DNA of 64,000 nucleotides from Saccharina japonica (GCA_008828725.1 MEHQ01002062.1:88602-152601); one strand, 5' to 3'. Counted from the stretch's first letter, positions 11,706-25,120 are shown. A program made the numbers and translations. The notes: generated by a model not told the origin, from the sequence alone.

Positions 11706-12217
11706 CACTTCCGGAGACAGCAATGGGTTTTACTATGTAACTGCCTCGCGGACGCCTTACCATATTAACACTACGTGATACGACCATTCCCCTTGTGCGG
11801 AACAAAGGTTCTCCACCCCGCACAAATGATCTACTCGACCGCCAGCTTTGGTGACCGCCAAAACAAAAATAACAAAAAAAAACGGCACCCTGGTTGTCTA
11901 GCTCCACGCAGCGAGTGGCGTGTTTTACAGCGTCGTTGCCAACCGACGCCAACCCAACCCAGAGGTGGGGGTCATGTATAGGTACTTGTTTTCCACCTGC
12001 ACAGAGCCACTCGGCCGAGTGACTGCTTCACTGCGTTGTACTCATAACTTTTATTTTTATTTTTTGTTGTTCTATATGCACCGCCATTGGAGGTGTTGTT
12101 ACGTAACGCGAACAAAATATGTTTGGGTCCAATTTGCAGTTAGATTCGGAGCCACTCGTCCGAGTCGCCAAACCCTGGTAGTGAAAATGTGGGTGCCCCC
12201 CCTATCGCAGCACCAGT
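11706..12217. other. Unassigned spacer between the large repeats
   Basis: No gene recognised. It includes a poly-A run near 11870-11885 and a T-rich run near 12050. It ends exactly where copy 2 of the large block begins. Confidence 0.4.
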
Positions 12218-15200
12218 CCCTACGTGCGTAGGATAAGCATAAGGGATATTCTACTCTACTCTACTCTACTCTACTTCAGATAATATTGCCGCTGGTGTAT
12301 ATACTTCGTATGAAAACAACCGCGGGGTGTCTCGTACTGCTGTACGCGGACCGATTCCGTTCAAGTAGGCACACATAAACGTTGTTCTTGGTCGATGTTG
12401 GCGTTCACGTTCGGCCGGTAAGCACTCGAAAAAGAACGCGCGAATTACGACACAAGAGGGGGTATAACCACTTCGTGCACACGTTCTGCAACAAACAGTT
12501 CGGACGGGCATCATGTGGCTCATCAAACTGGGCAACTCTCTACGATGTACGAGCATATACAGTTATCTGTGGGAACGATTATCAGGGGGAAAAGTTGAAG
12601 ATCGTTATGCTGCTCATTTACTTTGTGGACGGAAAACCTGATAGATTATCGTTGCAATGTCATTGATGATGTACAGCAGTGAGTGTTCGGGGTATTACAC
12701 CTGGTACCAGGTATGTCACTTTTGATCGGGGTAAATATGCACCTTTGGGGTAGCATTTTTAGTCCATGTTTTAACCACTCACTGCTGTCGGCACTGTTCA
12801 ACTGGTGAATACCCACTATTGCTGTGTCCAAACCAGTCCAAACATGCAAGGATCGTTTGAATAAAAATAAATTTCGTGCCAACGATCCCAACATTTTGGA
12901 ACAGAGTGGTATAACGCACCACTCTGTCCCGGAATTAAAAAAAATGTATTGAATACTAGTGTGTAAAAGTATCTTATATTTAGGGACAGAGTAGCACCAG
13001 GTATCTTTTTGGAATCTAAGTTGTGCTTCACGGTGTGATATTCGACGTACATATAGTATATAATATGTACAATTGGCCGTAAGGTTGTCCATCGCGGGTG
13101 GACGCGCTCTTTATATCAACATGTTCCATGTTTGGGAGGGTGATCTATGTGAGCTCTTCACGAAGTGAAGAAGAAGCCGACGCATGCTACGATAGGGGTA
13201 CACCATGTTTTTTCTGAGCTCCTCACTTAAGGAGCGTCGTACCTCACCGAAAAATTGATTTTGGAGGAAAATAAACGTTCTGCCGGATGAGAAATTTCTT
13301 GGCTNGAAGTATACTCTGAAACAATATTCGTCACAAAAATGAAAGTCCGACGAATTTACATTAAGCAGCCCGATCGTTCAGAAACGATTCAGCCGAAAAG
13401 TGCTACCTCTACCGTAGCACGCGTCAGCCTCACAAACACTCAGGTGCGCACTCCTTACTGAGTCATCCCACGGTAGGGGGCGCAGCAGAATTTTCTGAGC
13501 TCCTCACATGAGGAGCTCAATATCTCACCCGAACCATAACTTCGGAAACATTCGCTCGCGCAACGCGATCAAGCCTTCCAATGCGGTAGTTCCAACAACA
13601 AATATACCAGTGAAATAATAATAGTATCCGGTGGTTACTCACGTGAGGAGCACAACCGGTCAGAAAATATTGGGCCTAAAAGAGGTACCCCTACCGTGGG
13701 ATTGCTCTACTGCCGCAACATGCATCAAAATAGTATGATTTCAGGTGACTATTTGTAATAGAAGTCTCCGGAGCTGAAGGGAGGAGCACGAGGATGTTTC
13801 TGAGGCTATGATGGGAGATGACCCTCCAATAAAAGAACTTTCGTGTTTGGAGGGTCATCTCCCATAGTTCTGGTTCTTTTTTTTGGAGGGTCATCTGCCA
13901 TAATAGTTATGAGGCGAGAACCTTCCTCGCTTATCGAGCAGGTGCCCTGAAATTGGGTTTTGAGAAGAGCTAATAAACGTGAAGCCCAACAAACAATCCC
14001 ATCTGCCTATTAGATACGGAAAGAGGTATATCACGAATATTATTGAAGCAAAAGCCGATCGGTACGTATCCCAGCAAAACTGGGCTAAGAAGCCCCCGGT
14101 CAGTCAGCATCAATCAGCCGTTTGGCGAAAACATGCTACCACAACTATAGTAGAACCCGTCTGCATTTAAAGTCCGGATTTGGGTGGATAGTCTCCAGGG
14201 GTAAAGTAAGGAGCCCCCAGGGAGCAGTGAGCGCACGCCTACCGTGTATCATAGCCAGCATCAATAACCGCATGCTTTCAACCGTATGAATCACATGACA
14301 GCGACGTGTGCAATAAAAATGGACGCCGTTGGTTGGATAAAGGAGGTTTCATAGCGACTATCAGCGATGTCGCATGCAAACCAGATCTCCGCGCCTGACA
14401 AAAGGATGGGATCAACAACCTTCACTCGCGGAAATAATTGTCGAATTGGTTACAATGATAATGCAAACTCGTGTACAGCAGCAGCAGTGGTTTACCCAGT
14501 TTATGGCCATTCGGTTTAAGACCATAGTAGTAGAGATAAGACCAGGTAAATCGGCTTGTCACGAGGAAAAAAACTACTTGGAATTAGTATCGCCAGTAGT
14601 AAATGATAAGCCCATCATAGTAGAAATACGACCACGTGATTGAGCTTTTCACGGGCTTGTCTAAAAATGGTACAAACTCGTGCTTGGAGTATGGATTCCG
14701 CCCGAAGATGAGTGGACAGATCACGTAGCTGTCATGGTCCAGGGAGAAGAAAATGCTCAGGTGCAAAAAAGTTGCGGAAAACGTATGGTAGTGAGTGCAC
14801 TGAAGCTTCTACATCCAGGAAGAAATTCTACACATGTTTCCATATACTACAATGGCTACCTCAACGTTCACAACGCATATATTACCAAATGGAGAATACC
14901 CTGTAGAGCAGTGTTTGCACGCACAACCTCTTCCAAACTTCATGTTATTGGAAAACTCAGTTGTACTCCTCGTTTGACAAATTGCCGTATAATAACCCGT
15001 ATAATAAAATCAACAATATCCCGGGCTCCATACTCATATATATTGTATAATGCCACACATGTTCGATACACACAAAGTATTCAAGTTCTTTCCGCGATAT
15101 CTATATAATAATGATGGACGTGTTATCCTCAGGTTGATTCGATATCACAGGTTACCACGCCAAACGCGCGCTTGGCGGGTTTCTCCTCACCGGGTACACT

Positions 15201-18200
15201 TGCGATGGACCAGTTGGCACGACACGGTGGACAGAACCCTTTCGTCCTCTTAGCGCTTAGCGCAAAATGCATAAGCAATGGACTGATTCAGCAGGGTCAC
15301 CGCTGACACATACATGTTACGGTAGTTAGAGGTTTACCGAGTTTTTTTCTGAGCGTGGTCGCCTGAGGGGCTCTATGCCTTACGCAAACACTGATTGATG
15401 ATGTTCGAGGAAAAACAAAAGTGCTACACGATAAACATTACCATAATAACATTAACAATATTCCGACAAAAAGAATGAAAGACCGACGATTTAGGTTGAA
15501 GGAGTTACGTCATTCAGAATCAGTTTCACCCAAGATGTATTGCTACCTCTATCATCGTAGCACGCGTCCGCTTCTACCACGGCCTTCTTCCTGAAGAAGC
15601 TCACACGAGTTCGCAACACAACAACATGTATGACACTGCTGCAGCGTTTGTTTTCCTCTCGCGATCAGTACGTACGGACTGTGTCCTATACATAGGTAAC
15701 AAGTGACGGCAACGATCAGGTTAGCTCTTCTTGTTTGTTGTGAAAATCCGCTTTTTGCAGCGAGCTCTCACATGTTTTGCCCGAAGAGGCCCCTCAAGCA
15801 AACCATATACATTACCCATGAACTGCCAAATTTTCGGAGGAACATAGTAAATAGAACATACGGTACACACAAAAACCTACCAGTACGGTGTGGTATTTCC
15901 CTTTTGTTTACAACAATATTTGGTCTTATTTACTATGTCCCCCGTAATAGGTATACGACGAACAAAATCGGAAATTGTACATCATGAATGGCGTGCCTTA
16001 TAGGGCATGCGCCTTATCCTAGGCAGTTCGTCCTTATGAGGGTGACCCCTTCCCATCACATTCAACAATGGTTACACCGCAAATGTACTACCTCTATCGT
16101 AGCATGGATGGGTCTCGATACCAATCTGGACTGCTGTGTCATGCGCAACACTGATGGCAGCAATATTTGTCTCACGTAAAAGAAAATATGGACTACTACT
16201 GTGTCTTGCTTGTTGGGCTTAAAGAAACGGGTCCCACTACCCTCTGATCTACCCGCCACACAACAATGCGTCCATCCTGCTCCCGGTAGCGGTCACCCAA
16301 GTGAAATCTGTTAATGTTGGAATGTCGCCGACTATGATGATAGTCGAGAGGTAAGCGCTTGGATTGCTGTGAGGCAAGTCCGTTTGCGAGCTTCGCTCAG
16401 AAGAAAGACATCGATGATGTTGAAATGGCGCTTTCAGGCCGATTAAGAAAAAAGAAGAAGAAAGGAGAGAAGAGAGAGTGTGAGGATGGGGGTGCCACCA
16501 TCAGTCAGCCTTCAGCAAAGACGCACGCCCTACGGCTAATCCCGGGCCATTGTACTGCCCGAGCTACATCAACGTTCCCAGTATCGATACTTAGCAGCGT
16601 TCCCAGCATCGATACAGATGGTGCTTGNTCGAGATCGTTCTCGGTTCGTACTCGTGATCGTTCTCGGTGCGTGCTCGTGAGCGTTACTTATTGCTATTGC
16701 GCCGAACTACGAAGAACGACTACCAGGAGAATTTTCTTGGAGCGTTCTTTTTACGTGTATTTGAGTACCAAGCAATACCACTCTTATATCAAGTATATCC
16801 TGTTGTGGTACGTACGTGGATAGACCATGCTACTGCGCTCTGACTTATAGACGACTATGTTACCGATCAGCGACTCGGTAGGCTACTGGCTACTGCTGTA
16901 CCGAAGTAGCTATCACTAACAAAATCATGCGCCGACTTCAAGTAGGTCGTTCGTTGACTTACACACACGCGTCTTCGTCGAACATCCGAGTTTAAAGAGT
17001 ATCAGCAGCCGGAGAAACTGCCATTTGTTTCATATCTGTCTTTGGGGTACGGCGAGTCGTTTTTGTGTACGAGTAAGAGACACGTTTCGTGATGAAAAAG
17101 GCGTCCGATCGATCAGACTCCCGAGACACAAATGTTGACAGTGACCTACGGTCTCTGAAAGTGCTCATAGGGAGCAGGTCTGAGGATTTTACCTGGGGAA
17201 ATGTTGTTTTCAGTTGGGAGTCATGAAAAGGTGGAACCTATACCATAAATAGTATAGCAACCAAGTAGCAACTGAAAAAAATAAAACAAATAAATTGTTC
17301 TTGCAGCGAGCTCTTACAGGTTTTGCCCGAAGAGGCCCCTCAAGCAAACCATATACATCACCCATAAACTGCCAAATTTTCGGAGGAACATTGTAAATAG
17401 GACATACGGTACACACGAAAACCTACCAGTACGGTGTGGTATTTCCCTTTTGTTTACAACAATGTTTGGTATTATTTACTATGTCCCCCGTATTAGCAAA
17501 AACAGGAAAGCGTATTCCTATGACCAAGGTGAACAACGAATAAAACACGTAAACCAGACGTGGTTTTCCGACGCGTAGGCATGCCTTATTATCGGAAGCA
17601 TTTCTAACGTAGACCAGAAGAAGTCGAGTTCCGACGACAAAAGGTATTCGTTATTGGGTATGATAGGTTTTCTCCGTTAAGGTGCCAAGGCAGTCAGAAA
17701 CTCTTCGACGAAACACAATCTCCCCCGAGGCGTGCTACGATAGGCGTAGAGCAGGTTTGTTATCCAAAAAGGTTTCTGAATGACGGACGGGGCGCTCCTT
17801 AACCCATTCAGAACTGCACAAAATGTCCCACACTAATCCCAAGTAGTTTTGCCCCAAATTCGTTGGACCAGTTCTTACGAGGTTAACCCCAAAAATCGTC
17901 GGAATGTCAGGATAATATGTTTTACATTTTTACCCCACTCTGTCCCATAGCATAAGTAACGTTTGTGCTTTAATTTTTTTTAATAAAAATGGTACTAACG
18001 ATAGGGACAAAGTTGCATGTTTGTTTTTCTTTACCTAGGTCATGGGATTGATGAAGAATCGGCTGTATTGATGAAGAATCGGCACAAGACACTGTGCTGA
18101 CGGGGTGTGCTGGATGTCGACGGAGTAGAAAGGACGGCCTAATGAATGTTAAGAACACACACTTCTTGTTGTGGTATTTCCCTAAAATTGGTTTTCGAGT

Positions 18201-19992
18201 TGCTATTAGCAAAGAGCTTGCCATCAAACGAGTAACCTCAGAAACAAAATGGTGTTCCTCTCTACCCTCAAGGTAGCATGTGTTCCTTACCCTATCGTGC
18301 CACGCATCCTTACCGATAGGGTGGGCTGGTTGTGTCAGCTGGGGGGCTACGGCAGTGGCCGTGAGGACGACGGGTCTACTCGCAGTGCGTCCCAGCATTG
18401 AGCGCGTGATATTTCCGGGATGAAACTTCAGAAGGTCGTTCGTGTTGCCACCCACCACGCATGGTACATACGACCACCGCCGTAATTCGTATGCCGTATA
18501 TGTTACTACTACTCTTCTTGTTGCCACCTTTCTGGCTAAAATCTCCATCCATGCGCTAACAAATAATGTTGCCACTTGATAGAGTATGCATGCGTTAATG
18601 AGAAAGAATGGTTGTAAGTACCACACGACCGAGAGAGCAATCTGCAGTTTGTGGCGACGGGAGAGTGTAATACATAGTTGGGGGTTGTGGTTCCAGGATA
18701 TAGTTGTTAGTAATGTAGAGAGGTGCTATGATACCGCGGCGAGCAGTGTTTTTTGAAGCGAACATTGAAGGAGGCACATAGCGACGGGGCGCAAAGGAAC
18801 AACATCGGATGCATAGCGGCGCTCTACATATACATATCCAGAAGACTGCCAAGCGCTTTTCCCCCGTAGTTTCACCCACCCACCTACCACCCGTTTCTTT
18901 CTAAGGTGGGAGGGGGGAGGTTTTTACGATGCATTCCTGATTATGGTTCTTTTGTTTTGTAAAGGGAGGACGATTGAATGGTGCTGGACCATTTAGGTAC
19001 TGGACCGTCTGTTTAGGTACTCGGTCTTGGAGACTGCGTACGGTTTGCCCTAGAGCGGTCGAAGGAGGGAGAGGCGGCACACGGGTGCTACGATAGAGGT
19101 AGCACTTTTCGGCTGAATTGTTTCCTGGATGTTCGGGCTCCTGAATCCGAAATCATCGGACTTTCGTTACAAAATGTATTCCAACAGTTTTCATATAGTA
19201 TGCTTAGATCATGGGATTGTTCATCAGGTACGACTTATATTTGCCTCGAAAGTCAATGTTTGGGTGACTTACTATTAGTATACAGCTCCTCAAGTGACGA
19301 GCTCAGGCAAAACATGGTGCACGTCTATCGTAGCATGTATCGGCACCATGGTATGGGTGAAAACACGCGATAACCCGAAGTGCGAAGCCGCAGGTGACGA
19401 GGAGCGTCAGCGAGATCTCCTTCCCACCACGTCCAAAACATAGTAATCATAAAAAAGATCACCAAACCACCAACACTCGAAAGAGCTTGCCACAAAAAAG
19501 TAGTGTTGCCAAGTTTCTCGCTAGAACCTCAATGCGTTTAACAAATATAAATGTTTTCCCTTGATAGAGTCTGCATGCATGCGTTAATATGTATAATTTA
19601 TGCTACTACGCATTTTTGGTACTCGCTTTCACGCAGCTGGATTGCTAGCAGGATAGGTCGTGTCTGTCGTATATGGCATTGCAAGTGTCAGCTCTGTTCA
19701 CTGCATTGCAGCGAAGTATCTCTGCGTCGTAGTTTTGTGATCACACAATTGGTATCTCCTTAACTAGGATGAAGAATCGGTACGGACTGACTGGGTGTGC
19801 TGGATGTCGAAGGTAGAAAAGACGGATTGATGTTAAAAACACACACTGTATATAGAGGCTGCATACTTCGTATACAGCACATACCTGGCGACGGTCCATA
19901 TGCTGACATGCGACTACTCTTGTTAGCATTGATATTATCATATACCAGGTAATATCCACGACCATGTGCGGCTTCAACGCCTGGATTATCCG
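12218..19992. repeat. Large duplicated block, copy 2 (~7.8 kb)
   Basis: Second copy of 2385-10175 with the same order of elements: CTACT array, family A at about 13186-13432, family B at 13459-13708, the three-copy segment, family C, and the family A copy at about 19085. Two single Ns occur here (13305 and 16628) where copy 1 has normal sequence. The N at 13305 is an extra base relative to copy 1. The part near 15735-15955 carries a family C element with flanks that copy 1 has at 7470-7655 instead. Confidence 0.85.
15757..15949. mobile_element. Family C element with transplanted flank (conversion patch)
   Basis: From GCAGCGAGCTCTCACATG to the CCCCCGTA end this is nearly identical to 7470-7655 of copy 1. 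It lies, however, at the position equivalent to 5885-6118, where copy 1 has a different family C element. The right flank (ATAGGTATACGACG) matches the local position. The switch point falls inside the family C terminus, as expected from recombination or gene conversion between two family C copies. Confidence 0.7.
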
Positions 19993-21045
19993 CAGCTTTA
20001 ATGGGATAACTTGCCGTTTCGTCTACGTTTTTTGCATGACGCTGCAATAGGTAACAAGGTTGTTTATTTTTTGTGGAACTGTTTCGTACGTGATTGCAAT
20101 ATTTGGCATATATATACATCATGTGTCCATCCCATTTATTTGTTTCGCCCTCCTGTTCTCTCTCCATCTTTAGTCGTAACTCAGATCCGGGGTCACAAAG
20201 GTGAAAGTACGCTCTTCTCCTCCTTCCCCGCTACGGTACATATGATACGTGCCTTGCATTTTCGTACGAGGTATCAAACGTTCGTTGTTGAAAGACACAC
20301 ATACATGTAACTCGAGGGTACCTTGACTTACAGACCTTTCTTTCTGAAAAGACTCGTGCGACAAGAATAGAGAGAGTTTTCAGTTTATGGTCAGGCGTTT
20401 TCTGGTCGGTGGGGTGGGACAGCTCGTTGGAATCACATTGCCTTGTATTACGGAATCCATGGGAGTCTTCGTGGGGTTAAGCGTAACATTATTATCTCAT
20501 ATTCAGTTTTTGGGTGCGACTTACTGATACTGATAGTGTAGAGTTCCTTGGGTGAGGAGTCTCGACAGAAATAGTTTACGTACACATCCCTACGGCCGTA
20601 TAGCATGCATGCGTTAGGCAAGGAATGGTTGACAGAGAAGCTTCGAACGAAACCCTACGACACAACCCTAAACCGTAGCCCTATCCCCTAGTTCAAAACG
20701 ACAACCTCAAGTTATCTCAACCGATATGTAGAGCAAGTATGTCCTCTTCGTGTCTCGTACACATCGTCGGCCAACCTATGTAAATTTAAAACGGCTTAAA
20801 CGGTAACACGTCAACCCTCAAAATGCAACGATCAAAACGGTCCACGAACCGCGCACTTTCCCCACATCCTACTCAACCACACATTATTGCCGTTGGGCTG
20901 TTTACCTCACACATATGGCTCCTTCTCGAGGATAGGAACCAGTAGTATCAGGTACTACAGCTAGTAAGTGCTAATAATCGAAGTATCACACTCAGCTGGC
21001 ATATAGACGAGTTTCGACGAAATTCTCGATCTCACAGCTGTTTTT
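19993..21045. other. Unassigned stretch with a family F fragment
   Basis: No gene recognised. Around 20165-20290 lies a segment with a core close to CTCAGATCCGGGGTCAC followed by CTTCCCCGCTACGG. Related segments occur near 39425-39490 and 48715-48790, so this is a low-copy interspersed repeat. The A-box-like word next to TAGCTCAGAT hints at a tRNA-derived SINE, but I could not find a convincing B box. Confidence 0.35.
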
Positions 21046-21051
21046 TTCTTT

Positions 21052-21092
21052 CAATATATATACTTCGAGTATATACGAAGTATATATATTGG
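21052..21092. repeat. Near-perfect AT-rich palindrome
   Basis: Arms CAATATATATACTTCG and CGAAGTATATATATTG flank an 8-bp centre (AGTATATA). The sequence could extrude as a hairpin or cruciform. No neighbouring gene is evident. Confidence 0.85.
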
Positions 21093-21357
21093 TGTACCTG
21101 GCCAGTCTACGCTAACGTTGGAATGTGGGAATTTATTTCTGCGAGAACGAAACGCTTACCAACCCTCGATCGATCTCTCGCTCTTTCAGTGTCGCGCTCG
21201 ACGACCCAAAACATTTACAGCCGAGAAGATCAGTCTTGCTACACTAGTGGTTGCACTTTTGATCAATGCCGCCTGATAAGGGTGGTGCCTTACCATCTGA
21301 GCTCCGAACATGAAGAAGAGCTCCATATTATCTCGCTCGAAGCAGCAGTAGTACTTG

Positions 21358-21642
21358 AAGGGTGCTACGATTTATGTACGATAGATATAGCACTTTTTGG
21401 CTGAAACGTGATGTGAATGGCCGGCCTCCTTAGCCCCTAATAATCGTCAGGCTTTCAGTCTTGTGTTGCAATATTTTTCAGTGTATACTTAGGCCATGGG
21501 ATTGTTAATCGGATACAGTAACACGTGACGTTTCGTTTCCCTTCCGGATCAGTTTTTTGGTGAGAGTGTAGAGCTTTTCAAGTGACCACTCTCAGACAAA
21601 AAAAACAGGGTGTGCACACCTCTATCGTAGCATGCATGCGTC
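21358..21642. mobile_element. Family A element
   Basis: It has the GGTGCTACGAT start, TTTTTGGCTGAAACG, a long internal block matching other members, and ends in CCTCTATCGTAGCATGCATG. The left terminus contains an internal duplication (TACGAT twice). Confidence 0.65.
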
Positions 21643-22063
21643 ACTTTCAAGAAAGAGTTTTGCTCGCGCAATCCGACCGGTATTTCTATGCGCCACGTAG
21701 CCCTCGACAGTGAAAAACAAACGCACTACATGCAGCAGCGGCAGAGGCATCACACTAATCGATGGTAGACGCACCCTTAAGGGGCAGAAAATAGTACTCC
21801 TCTGGGCGGAAATGTATGAACCTTTTGTACATCAAGTTGAAGACGATGTGGTCCCTATATTAACGCCCAGAGTGGCGCCTCCGAAGGCAAAAACTAACTG
21901 CACTCCCACCTACCGTGGGATTAGGTCTTTATCTTCGTACAAACTATATAATCCCAGGGGTGTGGTGAGTCCCCATATATGATGGGTCTGTACCCAGATC
22001 GGGCTGTTGTAGTTCCCCTGTTGAGAAACCCGATCAATCACAACTGTTACGGCGCCGAAAAAA

Positions 22064-22356
22064 AGACGCCTGCTACGATAGAGGGGTTGCCCAACCAGTT
22101 TGTTTCTGAGGGTGGTATCTTGAGGAGTCTCTACAACCTCACAAAAAAAAAACTGTGTTTTGAGGGAAAACCAAAACTCAATGCTCTACTAATACCCGCA
22201 TTGAGTTTTCATTTTATACCTAGGCCATGGATGGGATTGTTCATCTGGTGGCGGTCTGAGTTTTCTCTGAAATTATTGATTGGATGGGGTAAACAACGAG
22301 CTCTTCAAAATATCAACCATCCTCAGCAACAAACACGGTGCACCTTTACCGTAGCA
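22064..22356. mobile_element. Family A element
   Basis: It opens ACGCCTGCTACGATAGAGG, contains GAGGGTGGTATCTTGAGGAG, and closes with GGTGCACCTTTACCGTAGCATGC. A 175-codon open frame crosses it by chance and has no protein-like features. Confidence 0.6.
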
Positions 22357-22504
22357 TGCTTCCCCATCATCGTGTACCTCAATTCAACTGAATTCAACCC
22401 CCAGGCCATCGTACTGCTCTCTTTCATTTTTTTCCTTTTAACTCAGGGGTTTGGGTGGATTTTCCAGAGCTCCTCAAGCGACAGGAGCGCCAATAATGGC
22501 AAGT

Positions 22505-22785
22505 AGCCCCCCTACCTCAAGGGTGGCGAGCATAGCCACCTTGTAGGGATGGCGGCTCGTTTTCTGAGCTCCTCTCACGTGGTGAACTGCAATATCTCAC
22601 CTGAAACATGACTTCGAAGAGCGCTTGTTCACGCGAACCGAATAGAGTGTAGAAAATACTCCTACAAACAAATATCCGAGAAACCTTATCGTTCTATCCG
22701 GCAGTTACTCACTTGAGAAGTTCAACCACCCGTCACGAACTTTGGAGCCTAAAACAGCAACCTCTACCGTTGGGACGAGTCTAGC
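22505..22785. mobile_element. Degenerate family B element
   Basis: The internal layout follows intact family B copies: TTTTCTGAGCTCCTC, CAATATCTCACC, TGACTTCG, GGCAGTTACTCAC, TTGGAGCCTAAAACAG and a CCTCTACCGTTGGGA end. The termini have decayed. A similar relic occupies about 23575-23800. Confidence 0.5.
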
Positions 22786-23145
22786 CTCTTGGGTCATACG
22801 TCTTATCGCAGTTCGCTGTATTGCTGTTGCAGTTCGGACGGCATACCCTACCCCGGGCCACCGTTCTTTCGTGTGGCCGCTGATGAAATACCAGCATTTG
22901 TTTCAGAAACGTTGGCTACTACTCTCTAAATCTCTAAAGGAGTTCACGAACGATGCTACTGCTTGCTGTAAGTCTTTTGAACGCGTGCTCTACGAGCTCT
23001 TTTTTTTTTCACCGTCGTTTTCTTGTTTCGGAGAGGAGATGTTTCTGAGTGATCAACGTTGAAACTCTTTCATGCTATTAATACTATGCATTGTTGAGGA
23101 TGGCAAGGCTAACAATTATATCAATTATAATACATCGGTCTATTT

Positions 23146-23147
23146 CG

Positions 23148-23182
<35 letters not shown>

Positions 23183-23183
23183 G
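23146..23183. repeat. GTT trinucleotide microsatellite
   Basis: About twelve tandem GTT units. Confidence 0.95.
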
Positions 23184-23245
23184 CTTTTCAAGTTTGTTTG
23201 ATGTTACGTACCTGGTAGTCTAGGTGACTTACTAATTGTGCTAAT

Positions 23246-23489
23246 CGCGCGTGCTGCGATAGAGGTATATACCGCTTTGAATGGTCGGCCTCCCTCACCC
23301 AAAATTGTTGGACGTTCATTCTTGTGTTGTAATATAGTTCATAGTATACTTAGGACATGATATTTTCCATCGGTCAGAAGGTTTATTTCCTTCCTAAATC
23401 AGTGTGCAGGCTACTGCAGGTATAGAACTCCTCAAGTGACCACCCTCAGACAATACATGGTGCACCTTTACCTTAAGGTAGCATGCGTC
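23246..23489. mobile_element. Family A element with TAAT target duplication
   Basis: It starts CGCGCGTGCTGCGATAGAGG and ends CTTAAGGTAGCATGCGTC. TAAT is duplicated at 23242-23245 and 23490-23493. The right terminus carries the CCTTAAGG variant seen in several members (also near 24717, 25132 and 28220). Confidence 0.75.
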
Positions 23490-23800
23490 TAATGCTAATT
23501 GCAGTAAAGACCGCCTCAATCGAGGATCCTCACAAATCAAATGATGCCTTATAGGGACAATTTCACGGCAGGGGTGGTGCCTTGCAGGGGCTGTGGCATA
23601 TTTTCTGATCTCTTTCCATGAGGAGCTTCAACGTCTCACCGGAAACAACACGACCTTCAAAAGTGGTCTGTTCGTTTTACCAGACCAACCTTCTGATGTG
23701 CTACGTACTGTAGTCTTGAAACACTCACACTCTTTAAACAAGGCTGCATACTAACCGGTCCAGTTGAACCGCGGTCAGAACATATTGAGCGAAAACATGT

Positions 23801-24636
23801 TTAGACCTATGCCAATGGGAAAGCAAAGTTGGAAGTCGATCTTTGAAATATTTGCCTGGAATTTTCAGGCTGAAGATCCGCTCGTACCGCCGCTGTGGGA
23901 AAAAAGGAAAAAAATTGTTTGATTTTTTCATTTTTTTTTAACGGCTGCAGGCGGCGCAATTTTCTTTTTCTCATTGCAAATCGTCAACATCCCGATCAAA
24001 ATCAGCTCGTGCGACGATAGACCTTCGATCTCGACGTAGACTCAGCCCACGGCCAACCCGCTTCGGGTCGGGCAAGGCCAACGAGTGTAGACGACGGCCT
24101 CGAAGGTATAAGGTGGATCCATGGTCTATGGGGCGAGAGATTGCCGGCGGCGTCCTACGCTCTTCTCCCAAACCCGAAAAAAAACCCATTTTTTTCCCAT
24201 TTGAGGCGGATGGAGAATTTTTGTCATCTGTTTTATGCACACCAGCGGCCAATTGTCTGTTTATCATGCGCCTCGCCAGCGCCCGCCACATATCACCGGC
24301 CATCGTGTGAACACGGTGACCCTAGGGTGGGTCGGAGCCCGTAACGAGCGCACCGCGTTCAGAATTCATGACGCAGTCGTTGGTTTTGTCGATCCATGTT
24401 TGTCGAGGACTCGGAATCTCGCCGCTTCGAACTAAGATCGGCTTGAGTTTTTCTCAAGCGGATCTTGTCCCAACATCGGCTTGAGAATTGCCTTTTTCGG
24501 GCTTTTCCAAAAGTTGGGAATATTCCGTTTGAAGAATCGGTCCCATAGCAAGCTTGTTGTGGAAAAATCTGGCGGGGATCTTGGGAATTCAAACTTTTTA
24601 GGGTAACTTTGCTTTCCCATTGGCATAGGTTTAGGT
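23801..24636. mobile_element. Inverted-repeat element inserted near family B-like ends
   Basis: The words TAGACCTATGCCAATGGG and AAAGCAAAGTT at 23802-23830 recur in reverse complement at 24605-24636. They bound about 800 bp. Outside the arms lie family B-like end sequences in opposite orientation (GGTCAGAACATATTGAGC on the left, its diverged inverse on the right). The interior has an open frame of 110 codons on the minus strand (23971-24303), rich in Arg, with no domain I recognise. Confidence 0.5.
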
Positions 24637-24710
24637 CTCTCTGACTCCTCCCACGATATAGCTATTGCACGTTTTGGCCCATAATTGTTTGACCGGGTGA
24701 GCTTTTGACG

Positions 24711-24941
24711 CATGCTACCTTAAGGTAGAAATGCACCATGTTTTTGTTTCGGAGGGTTTTATACCTTAACAAAGACCTGATTTTAGAGGAAACTATAAAT
24801 GCTATAAAAGCCGACGAACAACACCTCGGCTTAAGTGTAGAATTGAAAAAATCGCAAAATCCGACGACTTTGGACTAAGGCGACCCGTCATTCAGAAACG
24901 GTTTCAGCAAACAAAGGCTAACTCTATCGTAGCACACGTCT
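24711..24941. mobile_element. Family A element, CCTTAAGG variant
   Basis: It begins GACGCATGCTACCTTAAGG and ends CTCTATCGTAGCACACGTC. The flanks TTTT and TTTC are close to a 4-bp duplication but not exact. Confidence 0.65.
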
Positions 24942-25120
24942 TTCTCAGGTTTACAACTATCGGCTGTAATGACAAACGTGCTCGTATATATATATATATC
25001 CCGTGTCCCCCTTTTGTCGAAATTGAGGAATGTCTCGAAAGTAGTATGTATTTTATTAAACGATTCTCTCGAAGGGGAAAACCAAATACCATATCACTAA
25101 CTACCACGTGTACTAATTGT

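Noticed and set aside
17970..18626. 218-codon open frame on the minus strand
   Set aside because: The equivalent region in copy 1 is broken into separate frames by small changes, and it has no recognisable domain.
20640..20720. AACCCTA-like words considered as telomeric sequence
   Set aside because: Only a few irregular occurrences with no tandem array.
21979..22506. 175-codon open frame
   Set aside because: It runs through a family A element and beyond with no protein-like composition; open by chance.
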